Part shown: piece after piece, positions 18,653 to 28,543 of the stretch
Numbering within the stretch: the stretch's first letter is position 1
Layout of the letters: the number at the start of each line of letters is the position of its first letter
NCBI RefSeq assembly: GCF_003864415.1
Contig: NZ_BFFP01000004.1
Span: 39,183-103,182, forward strand
Source: Ligilactobacillus salitolerans
Lineage (GTDB): Bacteria; Bacillota; Bacilli; Lactobacillales; Lactobacillaceae
Length of the DNA stretch: 64,000 bases
Direction: 5' to 3'
Notes under the pieces: generated by a model
What the model saw: the letters and a program-made list of their open reading frames with translations, nothing else
What the model was told of the DNA's origin: nothing
Databases searched by the model: none
Program-made: the position numbers and the translations under genes

Positions 18653-19657
18653 TTAGTTTTTTTTCATAACATCGATGCTCTTCAAAGATTCACCGGTACC
18701 AATGGCAACACAGTCTAACGGCTCGGAAGCCACAAAAACCGGCACCTTGGTTGCATCAGAAATCACTTCTGGCAAGTGGCGCAATAAAGCTCCGCCGCCC
18801 GTCAAAACGATCCCATGATCGATCACATCAGCAGCAATTTCAGGTGAAGTTTCTTCCAATGTTTCTTTGATCGCTGTGATAATTTCTTGGATGACTTCCT
18901 GAATTGCCTCAGCCACAGCTTTAGCTTCAATCTCAATTGTTTTAGGCAAGCCGGTAACTAAGTCACGGCCGCGAATTGTCTGCGAATCCAGATCTTTAGC
19001 TGCTTCAACTGATGCAGATGCAACATCGATCTTAAGCTGTTCAGCCGTACGTTCACCAATCAAGAGATTGTAGTTTTTCCGGACAAAGTAGACGATTGCT
19101 TCATCAAGCCGATCACCAGCCATGCGGATCGAACGGCTAGAAACGATCCCGCCCAGTGAAATTGTCGCAACATCAGTAGTACCGCCACCGATATCAACGA
19201 CCATGCTTCCTGTTGGATCCATCACAGGCAGCCCTGCACCGATCGCAGCAGCGAATGGCTCTTCGATCACGTAGGCATCCTTTGCGCCAGCGACACGTGT
19301 TGCATCGATCACTGCACGCTTTTCAACTTCTGTAACACCGCTTGGGACACAAACCATCACGTAAGGACGGCCGCCGCGTTTACCCAGGGCTTTTTCAATG
19401 TAATATTTCATCATCGCTGCAGTTGTATCGTAATCAGCGATCACACCGTCTTTCATTGGACGAATCGCAACTATACTAGCAGGCGTCCGCCCAATCATGT
19501 CACGTGCTTCCGAACCAACTGAAACAATTTCGCCGGATTTTGTGTTCTTCGCTACAACTGACGGTTCACGCAATACGATCCCTTTGCCTTCAGCATAAAC
19601 GATCGTATTAGCAGTTCCGAGGTCGATCCCGATATTTTTTGTTCCCATTCCGAACAC
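18653..19657 (-). CDS. mreB: Actin-like rod shape protein MreB
   Basis: A 334-residue bacterial actin organising sidewall synthesis. Phosphate-1 motif [13 protein letters not shown], phosphate-2 [12 protein letters not shown] and adenosine motif [13 protein letters not shown] are clear. The longest frame starts at GTG 19675 without an SD. GTG at 19657 gives [14 protein letters not shown], matching the usual MreB N-terminus, and is preceded by AAGGGATGGAAG. It is a paralogue of mbl at 46257-47249. Confidence 0.97.
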   Translation of the reverse strand: MFGMGTKNIGIDLGTANTIVYAEGKGIVLREPSVVAKNTKSGEIVSVGSEARDMIGRTPASIVAIRPMKDGVIADYDTTAAMMKYYIEKALGKRGGRPYVMVCVPSGVTEVEKRAVIDATRVAGAKDAYVIEEPFAAAIGAGLPVMDPTGSMVVDIGGGTTDVATISLGGIVSSRSIRMAGDRLDEAIVYFVRKNYNLLIGERTAEQLKIDVASASVEAAKDLDSQTIRGRDLVTGLPKTIEIEAKAVAEAIQEVIQEIITAIKETLEETSPEIAADVIDHGIVLTGGGALLRHLPEVISDATKVPVFVASEPLDCVAIGTGESLKSIDVMKKN

Positions 19658-19714
19658 TGTCTTCCATCCCTTCACAATTCAATTTATAGTTAATTTTTTT
19701 CGGATAATACTAAA

Positions 19715-19723
19715 ATTATAACA
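19715..19723 (-). promoter_or_regulatory. Probable mreB promoter (extended -10)
   Basis: Minus strand TGT then TATAAT (complement of 19715-19720) forms an extended -10 about 58 bases before the GTG start. The -35 region is poor. Confidence 0.5.
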
Positions 19724-19774
19724 CAGGCGCTGAATAAACTTAGTAAGACTTTCTTAAGAAAAAATCAAATCAGC

Positions 19775-19987
19775 TCAGCGGTCGGATAAAATCCGTACGT
19801 CACACGCTTGCGGCCCTCTGATCCCTTCGACAGAAACAAAACTTACCTCTTGTCCAGCTTCTAACACTTTATATCCTGGAGTCAGGATCGCAGAAAAATG
19901 AACAAAGAAATCTTCTCCGCCATCGTCGGGGATAATAAAACCGTAGCCTTTATCTTTATTAAATGAACGAACTTTTCCCGTTAACAT
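19775..19987 (-). CDS. csp: Cold-shock domain protein
   Basis: A 70-residue single CSD protein. RNP1 is KGYGFI (about 13-18) and RNP2 FVHFSA (about 28-33). It binds single-stranded RNA or DNA as an RNA chaperone. SD GAAAGGA precedes the ATG. It is a single-gene unit between radC and mreB with a short leader, unlike the long cspA-type 5' UTR. The precise paralogue name cannot be assigned from sequence alone. Confidence 0.95.
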   Translation of the reverse strand: MLTGKVRSFNKDKGYGFIIPDDGGEDFFVHFSAILTPGYKVLEAGQEVSFVSVEGIRGPQACDVRILSDR

Positions 19988-20019
19988 TTTGTATTCCTTT
20001 CAATACTTGTACTTTTGCA

Positions 20020-20048
20020 AGTTTACCACATTTTATAACCTTCCACAA
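20020..20048 (-). promoter_or_regulatory. Promoter of the cold-shock gene
   Basis: Minus strand: TTGTGG (complement of 20043-20048), 17-base spacer ending in TGG, and TAAACT (complement of 20020-20025), giving both a -35 and an extended -10 about 33 bases before the ATG. Confidence 0.6.
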
Positions 20049-20105
20049 CATTTGGTGAGTTAGAACTAAAGTCATTAGTTTTGCTTTACCAAGATTTAAG
20101 CAGAC

Positions 20106-20142
20106 AAAAGCCCCGGTTGTTGGTCGAACAATCGGAGCTTTT
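20106..20142 (-). terminator. Terminator after radC
   Basis: Minus strand: stem AAAGC(T)CCG(A)TTGTT/AACAA(C)CGG(G)GCTTT with a 5-base loop and a short T-tract, about 37 bases after the radC stop. Confidence 0.75.
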
Positions 20143-20179
20143 GATCAATCTTTTAAGTTTTACGAGTGTTAATGCCCGT

Positions 20180-20854
20180 TTAAGCGATGATCTCCTCTTC
20201 ACGCATGCTTAAGTAAGCAGTATCCCCCACGATGATATGGTCCAATAACGTGATCCCGATCATTTCGCCGCAAGAAACCAGCCGCTTGGTTAAAGCAATA
20301 TCATTTTGCGAGGGGGTCACATTACCGCTTGGATGATTATGCACGACCATAAAACGAGCTGCGCTGCATTTGACTGCTTCCTTAAAAATCTCTCGTGGAT
20401 GGACCGTGGCAGAATTAAGTGTTCCTTTAAAAATATTTTTTTGCAGCATCACTTGGTTCTTAGTGTCTAAATAGATTCCCACTAAAAGTTCTTGTTTGGC
20501 AGAACCGTACATCTTAGACATATATTCGCCAATTTTTTTGCTAGAATAGACCGTTCCTAAAGGCAAACAAGGACGCCGTTCAAAACGCTGTGAAAATTCA
20601 CTTAAGACTTCAAAAAACCATTGCTTGTTTTCTCCCGGCAGCAGCTGACGAAACTCAGCTTCAGTGAGATACTGCATTTGTTTGAGATCTTCATATTCAC
20701 TAAAAAAATTCCCAGTGATCTTAGCAGCGTCCCTTTTTGAAAAAGCACTGCAGCAAACACAATACAATAATTCCCTGTCGGTCAAATCTTGCGGTCCATA
20801 TTCTTTGATCTGTTCCGTTAAATAATCTAAATCTAGGGCATTGATCAATGTCAT
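20180..20854 (-). CDS. radC: RadC family JAB/MPN-domain protein
   Basis: A 224-residue protein. The N-terminal helix-hairpin-helix-like part (about 1-90) is followed by the JAB domain with the metal-site pattern VVHNHPSGNVTPSQND. The historical DNA-repair role is doubtful and the activity is unproven. The ATG at 20854 (MTLINALDLDYL) follows GAGGAG by 8 bases; an earlier in-frame start at 20884 lacks an SD. It is a neighbour of mreB, as in Bacillus. Confidence 0.93.
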   Translation of the reverse strand: MTLINALDLDYLTEQIKEYGPQDLTDRELLYCVCCSAFSKRDAAKITGNFFSEYEDLKQMQYLTEAEFRQLLPGENKQWFFEVLSEFSQRFERRPCLPLGTVYSSKKIGEYMSKMYGSAKQELLVGIYLDTKNQVMLQKNIFKGTLNSATVHPREIFKEAVKCSAARFMVVHNHPSGNVTPSQNDIALTKRLVSCGEMIGITLLDHIIVGDTAYLSMREEEIIA

Positions 20855-20901
20855 TTTTATCACTCCTCTTTTATATATACGCAAAAGAGAAGCAATTCTT
20901 T

Positions 20902-21552
20902 TTAATAAAAAATATTTTTTATTTCATTTAAATCTTGAAAGATCCCCACGCAATTAGCTTGGTCATAATCAGTTGGCCCGATCAGATCAGGAACCATGGC
21001 GACCGGCAAAACAGCCCGGTTAGCGGCGACGATCCCATTATGAGAATCCTCGATCACCAAAGTTTGTTCTTTAACGGGCTGACCGCTCTTTTCCCATGCC
21101 TGCAAGAAAATTTCCGGCGAAGGCTTGGCCTGGCTCACATCATCGGCGGAAATTATTCGAGCAAAGCCGAGTTCTTGGTGTGCATTTTGCAAATAGTGAT
21201 CTATTTGCTGACGGTCATTACTAGAAGCCAAAACATATGGGACCTGATGCTCCTGTAGATACGCGGACAAAGCAAGAAAACCTGGTTTGAGCTCCATCTT
21301 TCCCTGCGCTACCAAAGTATCGATCAAACCGAAGCTGCGTTCCATAAAGGCAGAGATCAGTCCAGCATCGCCAAAATCTGCGGTCATCGCCTGCATCATA
21401 TACTCATTACCGGCACCGATGAATCTGCGGTAGTAGTCTAATGAATAGCTCATTTTTAATTCATCGGCCGCCATTTTATTAGCTGTAAAATACAGTTTTT
21501 CGGAGTCAAAAACAACTCCATCCATATCAAAGATCACTAATTTAGGTTCCAC
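20902..21552 (-). CDS. HAD-superfamily phosphatase (beta-phosphoglucomutase-like)
   Basis: A 216-residue HAD hydrolase. Motif I is FDMDGVVFDS (Asp9 nucleophile, Asp11), motif II VLASSN, motif III Lys in KPSPEIF, and motif IV VIEDSHNGI. A helical cap (about 15-85) places it in subfamily I with PGM/phosphatase-like members. The specific phosphomonoester substrate cannot be read from sequence. GTG start behind AAGGAG. It lies between folC and radC in a minus-strand run. Confidence 0.88.
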   Translation of the reverse strand: MEPKLVIFDMDGVVFDSEKLYFTANKMAADELKMSYSLDYYRRFIGAGNEYMMQAMTADFGDAGLISAFMERSFGLIDTLVAQGKMELKPGFLALSAYLQEHQVPYVLASSNDRQQIDHYLQNAHQELGFARIISADDVSQAKPSPEIFLQAWEKSGQPVKEQTLVIEDSHNGIVAANRAVLPVAMVPDLIGPTDYDQANCVGIFQDLNEIKNIFY

Positions 21553-21590
21553 ATCAATTCTCCTTATCTCATCTAGATCCTAGCTTGGGT

Positions 21591-22901
21591 TTATTGAAAA
21601 TACTGGCGAACCTCTGCCGCAAAATACAATGAGCCAGAGATCAAAAGCAGATCTTCGGCAGACATCTCCGACAAAGCTGCACCCAAAGCTTCATTCCATT
21701 TGTCGATCACCTGTAATTCAGGATACTTGGCAGAAAGTTCATCCAAAGGAAAACTGTCTCTTGGAGCATTAAATGACGTTAAAATCAACGTCACATTAGG
21801 CAGCTTTTGCATGATTTGAATCATCTGCTCGTATTGCTTATCCTGTAAGATCGCAAGTATCAAATAAACATGCGCCTGGGAAAATTTTTCCCTTAGTGTT
21901 TGCGCTAACTGTTGGATCGCCGCCGGATTATGGGCACCATCAATGACGATCAAAGGTTCTGAGTTGATTTTCTCAAATCTCGCTGGCCAGACAGTTTTCT
22001 CCAATACTTTGGCAGTTTGCCCCAAGTTAACCGTCCGCTTAATTTTTTGCATCAAAACAGCAAAACTGGTCAAAGCCACGGCAGCATTGTCCCTTTGGTA
22101 TGCCCCAACCAAGCTGACCTTAACATCTTTGATCGTCTTAGTTTTAAAGCGGTAGTCAAACACTTCACCCCAGAAGTTTCTGCTTAATTTAGGTTTGGTA
22201 AAAAATTCTTGTCCAAGCAAATACAAGTCAGCGCCGTTTTCTTGACTTTTTTGCCGAATGACATTTAAAGCGCCGTCTGGCAAATGACCGCAAACCACTG
22301 GGATCTTGTCCTTAATAATTCCAGCTTTATGAGCAGCGATCTCTTCTATTGTGTTTCCCAAGAGCTGCATGTGGTCTAAGCCAACACTAGTAATAACTGA
22401 CAGGAGCGGAGTAATAATATTGGTCGAATCGTTTAAACCGCCGATCCCGACTTCGACGAGTACAAAATCTGGAGTATGCCGGCTAAAATAAAGCAGCATC
22501 ATCGCAGTCACAACTTCAAATTCCGTTGGCCCGCCTCCAAAATCAGCAAACTCACGGTCTACTTGGGCAATTAGCGGAACCAGTTCAACCACCAGCTCCG
22601 TGATCTCATCGTCACTGATCATCTGACCATTGACTGAGATCCGCTCGTTAAACTTAACGATAAAAGGCGAAGTAAAAGTTCCAACCTGATAACCCTCCGC
22701 CATCAACAAGTCGCGCAAAAAAGCCGTGACTGAACCTTTCCCATTTGTTCCGGTAATGTGAACAAAAGACAGCTTTTTTTCAGGTTCACCAAGTAATTCA
22801 GCTAAGCGGCGCATCCGTTTCAAGGTCGGAGCTTTGGCAAACTTACGCCGGCCATGAACAAAAGCTAATGCTTCTGAGTAATTTCTTATTTTTTCTTGCA
22901 T
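21591..22901 (-). CDS. folC: Folylpolyglutamate synthase/dihydrofolate synthase
   Basis: A 436-residue Mur-ligase-fold enzyme adding L-glutamate to dihydropteroate or reduced folates, retaining folates and completing dihydrofolate. The ATP loop HITGTNGKGSVT and the folate-binding TSPFIVKFNERI are clear, with the C-terminal DGAHNPAAI. It follows valS, the standard Bacilli order. A terminator in between means separate or read-through transcription. Confidence 0.95.
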   Translation of the reverse strand: MQEKIRNYSEALAFVHGRRKFAKAPTLKRMRRLAELLGEPEKKLSFVHITGTNGKGSVTAFLRDLLMAEGYQVGTFTSPFIVKFNERISVNGQMISDDEITELVVELVPLIAQVDREFADFGGGPTEFEVVTAMMLLYFSRHTPDFVLVEVGIGGLNDSTNIITPLLSVITSVGLDHMQLLGNTIEEIAAHKAGIIKDKIPVVCGHLPDGALNVIRQKSQENGADLYLLGQEFFTKPKLSRNFWGEVFDYRFKTKTIKDVKVSLVGAYQRDNAAVALTSFAVLMQKIKRTVNLGQTAKVLEKTVWPARFEKINSEPLIVIDGAHNPAAIQQLAQTLREKFSQAHVYLILAILQDKQYEQMIQIMQKLPNVTLILTSFNAPRDSFPLDELSAKYPELQVIDKWNEALGAALSEMSAEDLLLISGSLYFAAEVRQYFQ

Positions 22902-22942
22902 CTATTCACAAAACCTCATATTTTTGCTTGTTGCATGAATTT

Positions 22943-22979
22943 AAAAAACAAGAAAAGCACGACTGCTTTTCTTGTTTTT
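22943..22979 (-). terminator. Terminator after valS
   Basis: Minus strand: a perfect stem of about 15 bp, AAAACAAGAAAAGCA/TGCTTTTCTTGTTTT, with a 4-base loop, ending in T residues just past the valS stop. Confidence 0.9.
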
Positions 22980-22983
22980 GAAC

Positions 22984-25644
22984 TTACAGTTCTTTTTTGA
23001 CTTCTGCAATTCGTGTCTGAGTAGCAGTTAGTTTTTCCCGGTAGGCAGCCAATTTTTCATTTTCCTTTGCGATCACGGCTTCGGGCGCATGAGCCACAAA
23101 CCCCTGATTGCTGAGCTTCTTCTCACCCCGCGCTACTTCGGCGGTCAATTTTTCTTCTTCCTTGGTTAATCTTTGTACTTCTTGGTTTAAATCAACCAAC
23201 CCAGCTAATGGAATATAAACTTCTGCACCAGTTATCACAGCTGTCATAGCTAATGTCGGCGCATCAAGGTCAGGCGCGATCTCCAGTTTTTCCGGGTGGC
23301 AGAACCGTTCGATGTAATCCTGATTAGCTTGAAAGATCTGCTTGGTTTCTGGGATCGTTGTTTTGATTGAAATATCGATCGGAGAAGAAAGAGGAGCATT
23401 GGCATCCGCACGAATGTTGCGGACAGCTTTGATCAATTCGATCAAATTCTCCATTCCTTTTTCTGCAGCCTGATCATTGAATGCATCTTGCTCAGTTGGG
23501 TAAGCAGCTGTGACCAATGACTGGCCGTCATGCGGCATAGCTAACCAGATTTCTTCTGTAACAAAAGGCATGATCGGGTGCAGTAAACGCAAGGTCTGAT
23601 CTAAGACATAGCAAAGGATATTTTGCGTGTTTTGCTTGCGAGACTGATCTTTACCATAGAAATCTTCCTTGGCCATTTCAATATACCAATCGCATAAATC
23701 ATTCCAAATAAAGTTATACAAGGCACGGCCAGCTTCACCGAATTCGAAGGAATCAAAGAGCCGAGTCACTTCACCAATAGTGCTGTTCAACCGGCTTAAG
23801 ATCCATTTGTCGGCTAACTGCCACTCTTTTTTCTCAGGCAGTTCGGGTTTGATGCCCTCATCAAAGTTCATAATGGCAAAACGACTGGCATTCCAGATCT
23901 TATTGATGAAATTCCAAGCAGAATCCATCTTTTTATATGAGAAACGAACGTCTTGCCCTGGTGTCGAGCCTGTAGCTAAGAACCAGCGCAGTGCATCAGC
24001 GCCATATTTTTCAATGACGTCCATTGGATCGATCCCATTGCCTAAAGATTTGCTCATCTTTCTGCCAGATTCATCTCTGATCAAGCCATGGATCAAAACA
24101 TTCTGGAATGGCCTTCTGCCAGTAAATTCCTTACTCTGGAAAATCATCCTTGAAACCCAGAAGAAGATGATATCATAGCCGGTCACTAAGGTATTTGTTG
24201 GGAAATAACGTTTAAAATCAGGTGCTTCTTCATTTGGCCAGCCCATCGTTGAAAATGGCCAAAGAGCACTTGAAAACCATGTATCCAAGACATCAGGATC
24301 TTGTTCCCAGTTCTCAATATCTGACGGTGCTTCTTCGCCAACATAGATCTCGCCTGTTTCTTTATGGTACCAGGCCGGGATCTGATGGCCCCACCACAGC
24401 TGACGGGAGATCACCCAATCATGAACATTCTCCATCCATTGAGTAAAGGTGTTCTCAAAGCGGCCAGGCACAAAGTTGACCCGATCTTCAGTTTCCTGAT
24501 TCTTCAAGGCAGCTTCTGCTAATGGTTTCATCTTGACGAACCACTGGGTCGAAAGACGTGCTTCGACTTGAACCCCGGTCCGTTCTGAGTGACCAACACT
24601 GTGGACGATCGGCTCTTTAGACAGGAGGTAGCCCTGTTCTTCCAAATCTGCCACAATTGCTTCGCGCGCTTCGAAACGATCCATCCCAGCATATTTGCCG
24701 GCTTTCTCGTTCATCGTAGCATCATCATTCATAGTGTTGATCCGTTCTAAGTTATGGCGATTGCCAACTTCAAAGTCATTAGGGTCATGGGCAGGTGTGA
24801 TTTTAACCATCCCAGTCCCGAATTCAGGGTCAACATACTGATCAGCAATGATCTCCAAGTGTCGTCCCTGCAACGGTAAGATCACCTGTTTGCCCACAAT
24901 TTCCTTGTAGCGCTCATCAGAAGGGTTAACTGCAATGGCAACATCACCCAGCATAGTTTCTGGACGCGTTGTGGCAATTTCAATGTAATCTTTGCCCTGA
25001 AATTGACTGCCATCAGCGAAAGGATACTTGACATGATAAAAAGCACCCTTATCATCTTGGTGGATCACTTCAATATCTGATAAAGCTGTCCGGGCTTTCG
25101 GATCCCAGTTGATGATGTATTCACCGCGATAAATTAATCCTTTTTCATATAAGGCCACAAAAACCTTGCGGACCGCCTGAGAAAGGCCCTCATCAAAAGT
25201 AAACCGTTCACGGCTATAGTCAAGAGAAAGGCCAAGCTTTGCCCATTGTTGTTTAATGATCGAAGCATATTCGTCTTTCCATTCCCAGACCTTATCCACA
25301 AACTTTTCTCGTCCTAGATCATAGCGTGAAACACCTTGTTCTGCCAAACGTGCTTCCACTTTGGCTTGGGTTGCAATTCCGGCATGGTCCATGCCAGGCA
25401 GCCATAAAGTATCATACCCCTGCATTCTTTTCTGGCGCACGATCATATCTTGTAAAGTAGTATCCCAAGCATGACCCAAATGCAGTTTACCCGTCACATT
25501 TGGAGGTGGGATCACAACTGAATACGGTTTAGCATTATGATCACCGCTTGGTTTAAAAAGATCTTTTTCCAGCCATTCATTGTAACGGCCATGTTCAACA
25601 GCAGTTGGATCATATTTAGTAGACATTTCAATATCTTTACTCAT
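22984..25644 (-). CDS. valS: Valyl-tRNA synthetase
   Basis: An 886-residue class I aminoacyl-tRNA synthetase. The HIGH-type motif is [14 protein letters not shown], the KMSKS motif [10 protein letters not shown], and the CP1 editing domain (about 200-350) removes Thr-tRNA(Val). A C-terminal coiled coil (about 815-886, rich in Glu and Lys) matches ValRS arm domains. ATG 25644 follows GGAAGGGTG with good spacing; a GTG at 25653 overlaps the SD and is rejected. It is controlled by an upstream T-box. Confidence 0.98.
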   Translation of the reverse strand: MSKDIEMSTKYDPTAVEHGRYNEWLEKDLFKPSGDHNAKPYSVVIPPPNVTGKLHLGHAWDTTLQDMIVRQKRMQGYDTLWLPGMDHAGIATQAKVEARLAEQGVSRYDLGREKFVDKVWEWKDEYASIIKQQWAKLGLSLDYSRERFTFDEGLSQAVRKVFVALYEKGLIYRGEYIINWDPKARTALSDIEVIHQDDKGAFYHVKYPFADGSQFQGKDYIEIATTRPETMLGDVAIAVNPSDERYKEIVGKQVILPLQGRHLEIIADQYVDPEFGTGMVKITPAHDPNDFEVGNRHNLERINTMNDDATMNEKAGKYAGMDRFEAREAIVADLEEQGYLLSKEPIVHSVGHSERTGVQVEARLSTQWFVKMKPLAEAALKNQETEDRVNFVPGRFENTFTQWMENVHDWVISRQLWWGHQIPAWYHKETGEIYVGEEAPSDIENWEQDPDVLDTWFSSALWPFSTMGWPNEEAPDFKRYFPTNTLVTGYDIIFFWVSRMIFQSKEFTGRRPFQNVLIHGLIRDESGRKMSKSLGNGIDPMDVIEKYGADALRWFLATGSTPGQDVRFSYKKMDSAWNFINKIWNASRFAIMNFDEGIKPELPEKKEWQLADKWILSRLNSTIGEVTRLFDSFEFGEAGRALYNFIWNDLCDWYIEMAKEDFYGKDQSRKQNTQNILCYVLDQTLRLLHPIMPFVTEEIWLAMPHDGQSLVTAAYPTEQDAFNDQAAEKGMENLIELIKAVRNIRADANAPLSSPIDISIKTTIPETKQIFQANQDYIERFCHPEKLEIAPDLDAPTLAMTAVITGAEVYIPLAGLVDLNQEVQRLTKEEEKLTAEVARGEKKLSNQGFVAHAPEAVIAKENEKLAAYREKLTATQTRIAEVKKEL

Positions 25645-25714
25645 AAAAATCACCCTTCCTAAATTTTCTGATTACCAAGAGCATAAACCTGCAAATTAGA
25701 CAGCTGCATAGTGG

Positions 25715-25960
25715 ATAAAAAAAAACACCATCATCCTAAAACAATAGGACGACAGTGCCGTGGTACCACCTAAATTGGGACTTTTACCCCCGCTTAATTC
25801 TTAGTTAACGGTTAAAAAAACCGGCTGCCCCTACTTTTTTTCAAGGCAACAGCTAACAAGCTACTATCAACCGACCGCTGAAATGTTGCACCACCCATTT
25901 CTCTCTGTGAAGCGGCAACCGGTTAAACCTCTTGGTCAAAGCTTTATGGAGATAATTTTA
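25715..25960 (-). promoter_or_regulatory. T-box riboswitch leader of valS
   Basis: Minus strand leader. It shows the Stem I AGAGAG motif and the distal-loop GGGTGGTG, then the conserved T-box GGTGGTACCACGGCAC (near 25755-25772). The terminator hairpin is CACTG..TCCTA/TAGGA..GGTG (25726-25757), followed by nine or more T. Uncharged tRNA(Val) is expected to stabilise the antiterminator and allow valS transcription. I could not assign the GUN specifier triplet with certainty. Confidence 0.92.
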
Positions 25961-25972
25961 ACCTTGTGTCAA
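25943..25972 (-). promoter_or_regulatory. Probable valS promoter
   Basis: Minus strand TTGACA (complement of 25967-25972) is a consensus -35 just upstream of the T-box. The best -10 is CATAAA at about 18 bases spacing, so that half is weak. Confidence 0.5.
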
Positions 25973-26026
25973 GCATTCGTCAAGCACCATTCGGTTAATT
26001 TCCACCCGTTCTAAAATCAGGCAGGT

Positions 26027-27244
26027 TTAGAGGAGTTCCGCAAATGACTCTTCTTGTGAATTCAAGAAATGATCATCACTGCTGATCTCAGTGATTTTGA
26101 TCCCCTCCAAAGCACGACTGATCAAACCATCAACATCGAGTTTGCTTTCGTAATCACGCGCACGATCAATTCTTGGTTTAGTCTTAGGGGCAGTTGGCGC
26201 AAAAACGGTACAGCAATCTTCGTATGGTTTGATCGAAAGCTCAAAAGTATCGATTTCTTCAGCGATCTTAATGATATCATTTTTATCCATTGAAACTACT
26301 GGCCGTAAAACCGGCATCGAAGTCACATCATTGATGGCTGCCATGCTCTCCATCGTCTGAGAAGCAACCTGGCCAAGAGACTCACCGTTAAAAACTGCCA
26401 AAGCCTTACGTTTGCTGGCGATCTGTTCACATAAACGCAGCATAAAGCGGCGCTGGATCGTCATCAGATAACTAGCCGGCACATCACGTTTAACAGTTTC
26501 CTGGATCTCCGTAAATGGAACTTGAATAAACTTGATCTTACCAACGTACGGAGCGAGTTTAGCTGTCAGGTCCTTGGCTTTGTTCAAGGCTTGTTCACTA
26601 GTATATGGCGGACTGAAAAAGTGCACCATTTCCAGATCGACCCCGCGTTTTAAAGCAAGATACCCTGCCACGGGGGAGTCGATCCCGCCTGAAAGCATTA
26701 ATAATCCTTTGCCGGCAGTTCCCACTGGCAAGCCGCCAGCACCAGGGATCTGTTCATAAGATAAAAAGATCCCATCCAAACGGACCTCGACTCTTAATGT
26801 GACAGTCGGTTGTTTCATTTGAACCTTGATTTCTGGAAAGTTTTCAAGGATCACTCCTCCCAACATATCATTTATTTCGTTGGTATCATATTCAAAATTA
26901 TGGTCTGAGCGGCGTGTGTTGATCTTGAAAGTCATCCCAGCGCGATAAATTTCCTGAAAAATTGCTACAGCCGTTTTTTTGACTTCTTCGAGGTCACGTG
27001 CCACTTTAATGCTCGGCGCAAAATTTTGGATCCCAAAAACTTTACCTAGCCGTTCAGCAACTTGCTGGTAGTCAGCCCCGTTTAGCTGGATGTGCATCCG
27101 GTCACGGTGAGCCTTGATCTCGAGCTGTGAAAAGCCTGCCAGGGCATTCCGAGTATTCGTGCCCAGGCGATCAATAAAACTGCGGCGATTTTTACCCTTC
27201 GTTGATAACTCACCGTAGCGAACCATTATTTCTGTATACTGCAT
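26027..27244 (-). CDS. thiI: tRNA 4-thiouridine synthase ThiI
   Basis: A 405-residue enzyme of the NFLD-THUMP-PP-loop type. The THUMP domain covers about 60-165, and the ATP pyrophosphatase motif [13 protein letters not shown] is at about 182-194. It adenylates U8 of tRNA for sulfur transfer. The rhodanese extension of the E. coli protein is absent, as usual in Bacilli, so sulfur comes directly from the adjacent cysteine desulfurase. The start lies 14 bases after that gene. Confidence 0.96.
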   Translation of the reverse strand: MQYTEIMVRYGELSTKGKNRRSFIDRLGTNTRNALAGFSQLEIKAHRDRMHIQLNGADYQQVAERLGKVFGIQNFAPSIKVARDLEEVKKTAVAIFQEIYRAGMTFKINTRRSDHNFEYDTNEINDMLGGVILENFPEIKVQMKQPTVTLRVEVRLDGIFLSYEQIPGAGGLPVGTAGKGLLMLSGGIDSPVAGYLALKRGVDLEMVHFFSPPYTSEQALNKAKDLTAKLAPYVGKIKFIQVPFTEIQETVKRDVPASYLMTIQRRFMLRLCEQIASKRKALAVFNGESLGQVASQTMESMAAINDVTSMPVLRPVVSMDKNDIIKIAEEIDTFELSIKPYEDCCTVFAPTAPKTKPRIDRARDYESKLDVDGLISRALEGIKITEISSDDHFLNSQEESFAELL

Positions 27245-27258
27245 TTCATTTTTCCCTT

Positions 27259-28413
27259 CTATTTAACAAAAACCTTTGCAAACCGTGCGTAGATCTGATC
27301 AAATGCCTGGTTGAACTTGTCAGCTTCTGCTAGCGTATTGTTTTCATCTAAACTAACTCGCACCGCTGAGGTCGCAATTTTTTCAACGATACCCATTGCA
27401 TTTAATGTACCTGAAACCGTCCCTTTTTTAGAGGAACAAGCACTGGTGGTAGAAATATAAATTCCCTTCTCTTCAAAAGCGTGGACGATCGTTTCGCCGC
27501 GGACACCGCCGATCGCAAAACATAAGATATGCGGCGAAGAAGCTGCACCCAACTCTGAGAAGACTGTTACATTTTCCTCTTGGACAATATGGTCATAGAT
27601 CCTTCGTTTGATTTCTCGTTCTTTGCTGACATTTTGTTCTTCATTTTCTAAGAGCAAGCGCAAAGCCTTGCTCATCCCAGCAATAGCCGGCAAATTTTCA
27701 GTTCCGCTGCGCTGATTTTTTTCCTGGCCGCCGCCAGCCATCAGCGGAGCCAACATCCGACCGGCTTTTTTATAAATAAAACCGATCCCGCGCGGTGCAT
27801 GAAATTTATGTCCTGAAAATGTTAAGAAATCGATCCGCTCCAACTTTAAAAGCTCGCCAATGCCCTTACCGATCCCCTGCACAGCATCAACATGAAAATG
27901 AACACTAGGATGTTTTTCCAGAATGTCAGCAATTTCGGCTAAGGGCTGCACTGAACCAACTTCATTGTTGATGGCCATTACGGAAACTAAGATCGTGTCT
28001 GACCGCAACGCCTTGCGCAAATCTTCTGGTTGTACTTGACCGTGGACATCAACCGGTAAATAAGTGACTTCAAAACCCAATTCTTCCAATTGCTTCATTG
28101 AATTTAAAACAGCTGGATGTTCGATGGCTGAAGTGATTATATGTTTGCCAAAAGTCCGCTTGGCAAAGGCGGTCCCCTTGATCACCCAGTTGTCGCCCTC
28201 AGTTCCTCCACTTGTAAAAAAGATTTCGTGGGGGGCACAGCCTAGCAGTCCAGCAATCTGCCGGCGTGACTGTTCCAATAAATTATCTGCCGTTTCTCCC
28301 AGCGCATGCAAAGATGAAGGATTGCCCCAAATCTGTTCACTCACTGTCTGGTATGTTTTTAAAACTTGCGGTGCAACTTTTGTCGTTGCACTATTATCAA
28401 AATATATCATCAT
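27259..28413 (-). CDS. Cysteine desulfurase paired with ThiI (NifS/IscS type)
   Basis: A 384-residue PLP enzyme. The PLP lysine is in [11 protein letters not shown], and the sulfur-carrying Cys in [12 protein letters not shown] on a long loop (class I desulfurase). N-terminal [10 protein letters not shown] is typical. Gene order desulfurase-thiI indicates that it supplies sulfur for 4-thiouridine, whereas SufS (40533-41771) serves Fe-S clusters. Two adjacent ATGs (28413, 28410) are possible behind AGAAGG; the second has the better spacing. Confidence 0.94.
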   Translation of the reverse strand: MMIYFDNSATTKVAPQVLKTYQTVSEQIWGNPSSLHALGETADNLLEQSRRQIAGLLGCAPHEIFFTSGGTEGDNWVIKGTAFAKRTFGKHIITSAIEHPAVLNSMKQLEELGFEVTYLPVDVHGQVQPEDLRKALRSDTILVSVMAINNEVGSVQPLAEIADILEKHPSVHFHVDAVQGIGKGIGELLKLERIDFLTFSGHKFHAPRGIGFIYKKAGRMLAPLMAGGGQEKNQRSGTENLPAIAGMSKALRLLLENEEQNVSKEREIKRRIYDHIVQEENVTVFSELGAASSPHILCFAIGGVRGETIVHAFEEKGIYISTTSACSSKKGTVSGTLNAMGIVEKIATSAVRVSLDENNTLAEADKFNQAFDQIYARFAKVFVK

Positions 28414-28480
28414 TTCATCCTTCTAACTTTTTTCTTACTTATTGTAACCACTCGCCATCTTAAAGACAAGCCTTTCCGCC

Positions 28481-28518
28481 CAAAATAAAACAAAGCGCCA
28501 ATTTAGTGTGCGCTTTGT
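28481..28518 (-). terminator. Terminator after ezrA
   Basis: Minus strand: 9-bp perfect stem ACAAAGCGC/GCGCTTTGT (28490-28498 with 28510-28518) followed by TTTATTTTG. Confidence 0.8.
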
Positions 28519-28543
28519 TCTTTTAACCGACATTTTAAAAAAC

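Noticed and set aside
23669..24178. 169-codon plus-strand open frame
   Set aside because: It is antisense to the catalytic core of valS, has no SD and its composition is that of a shadow frame.
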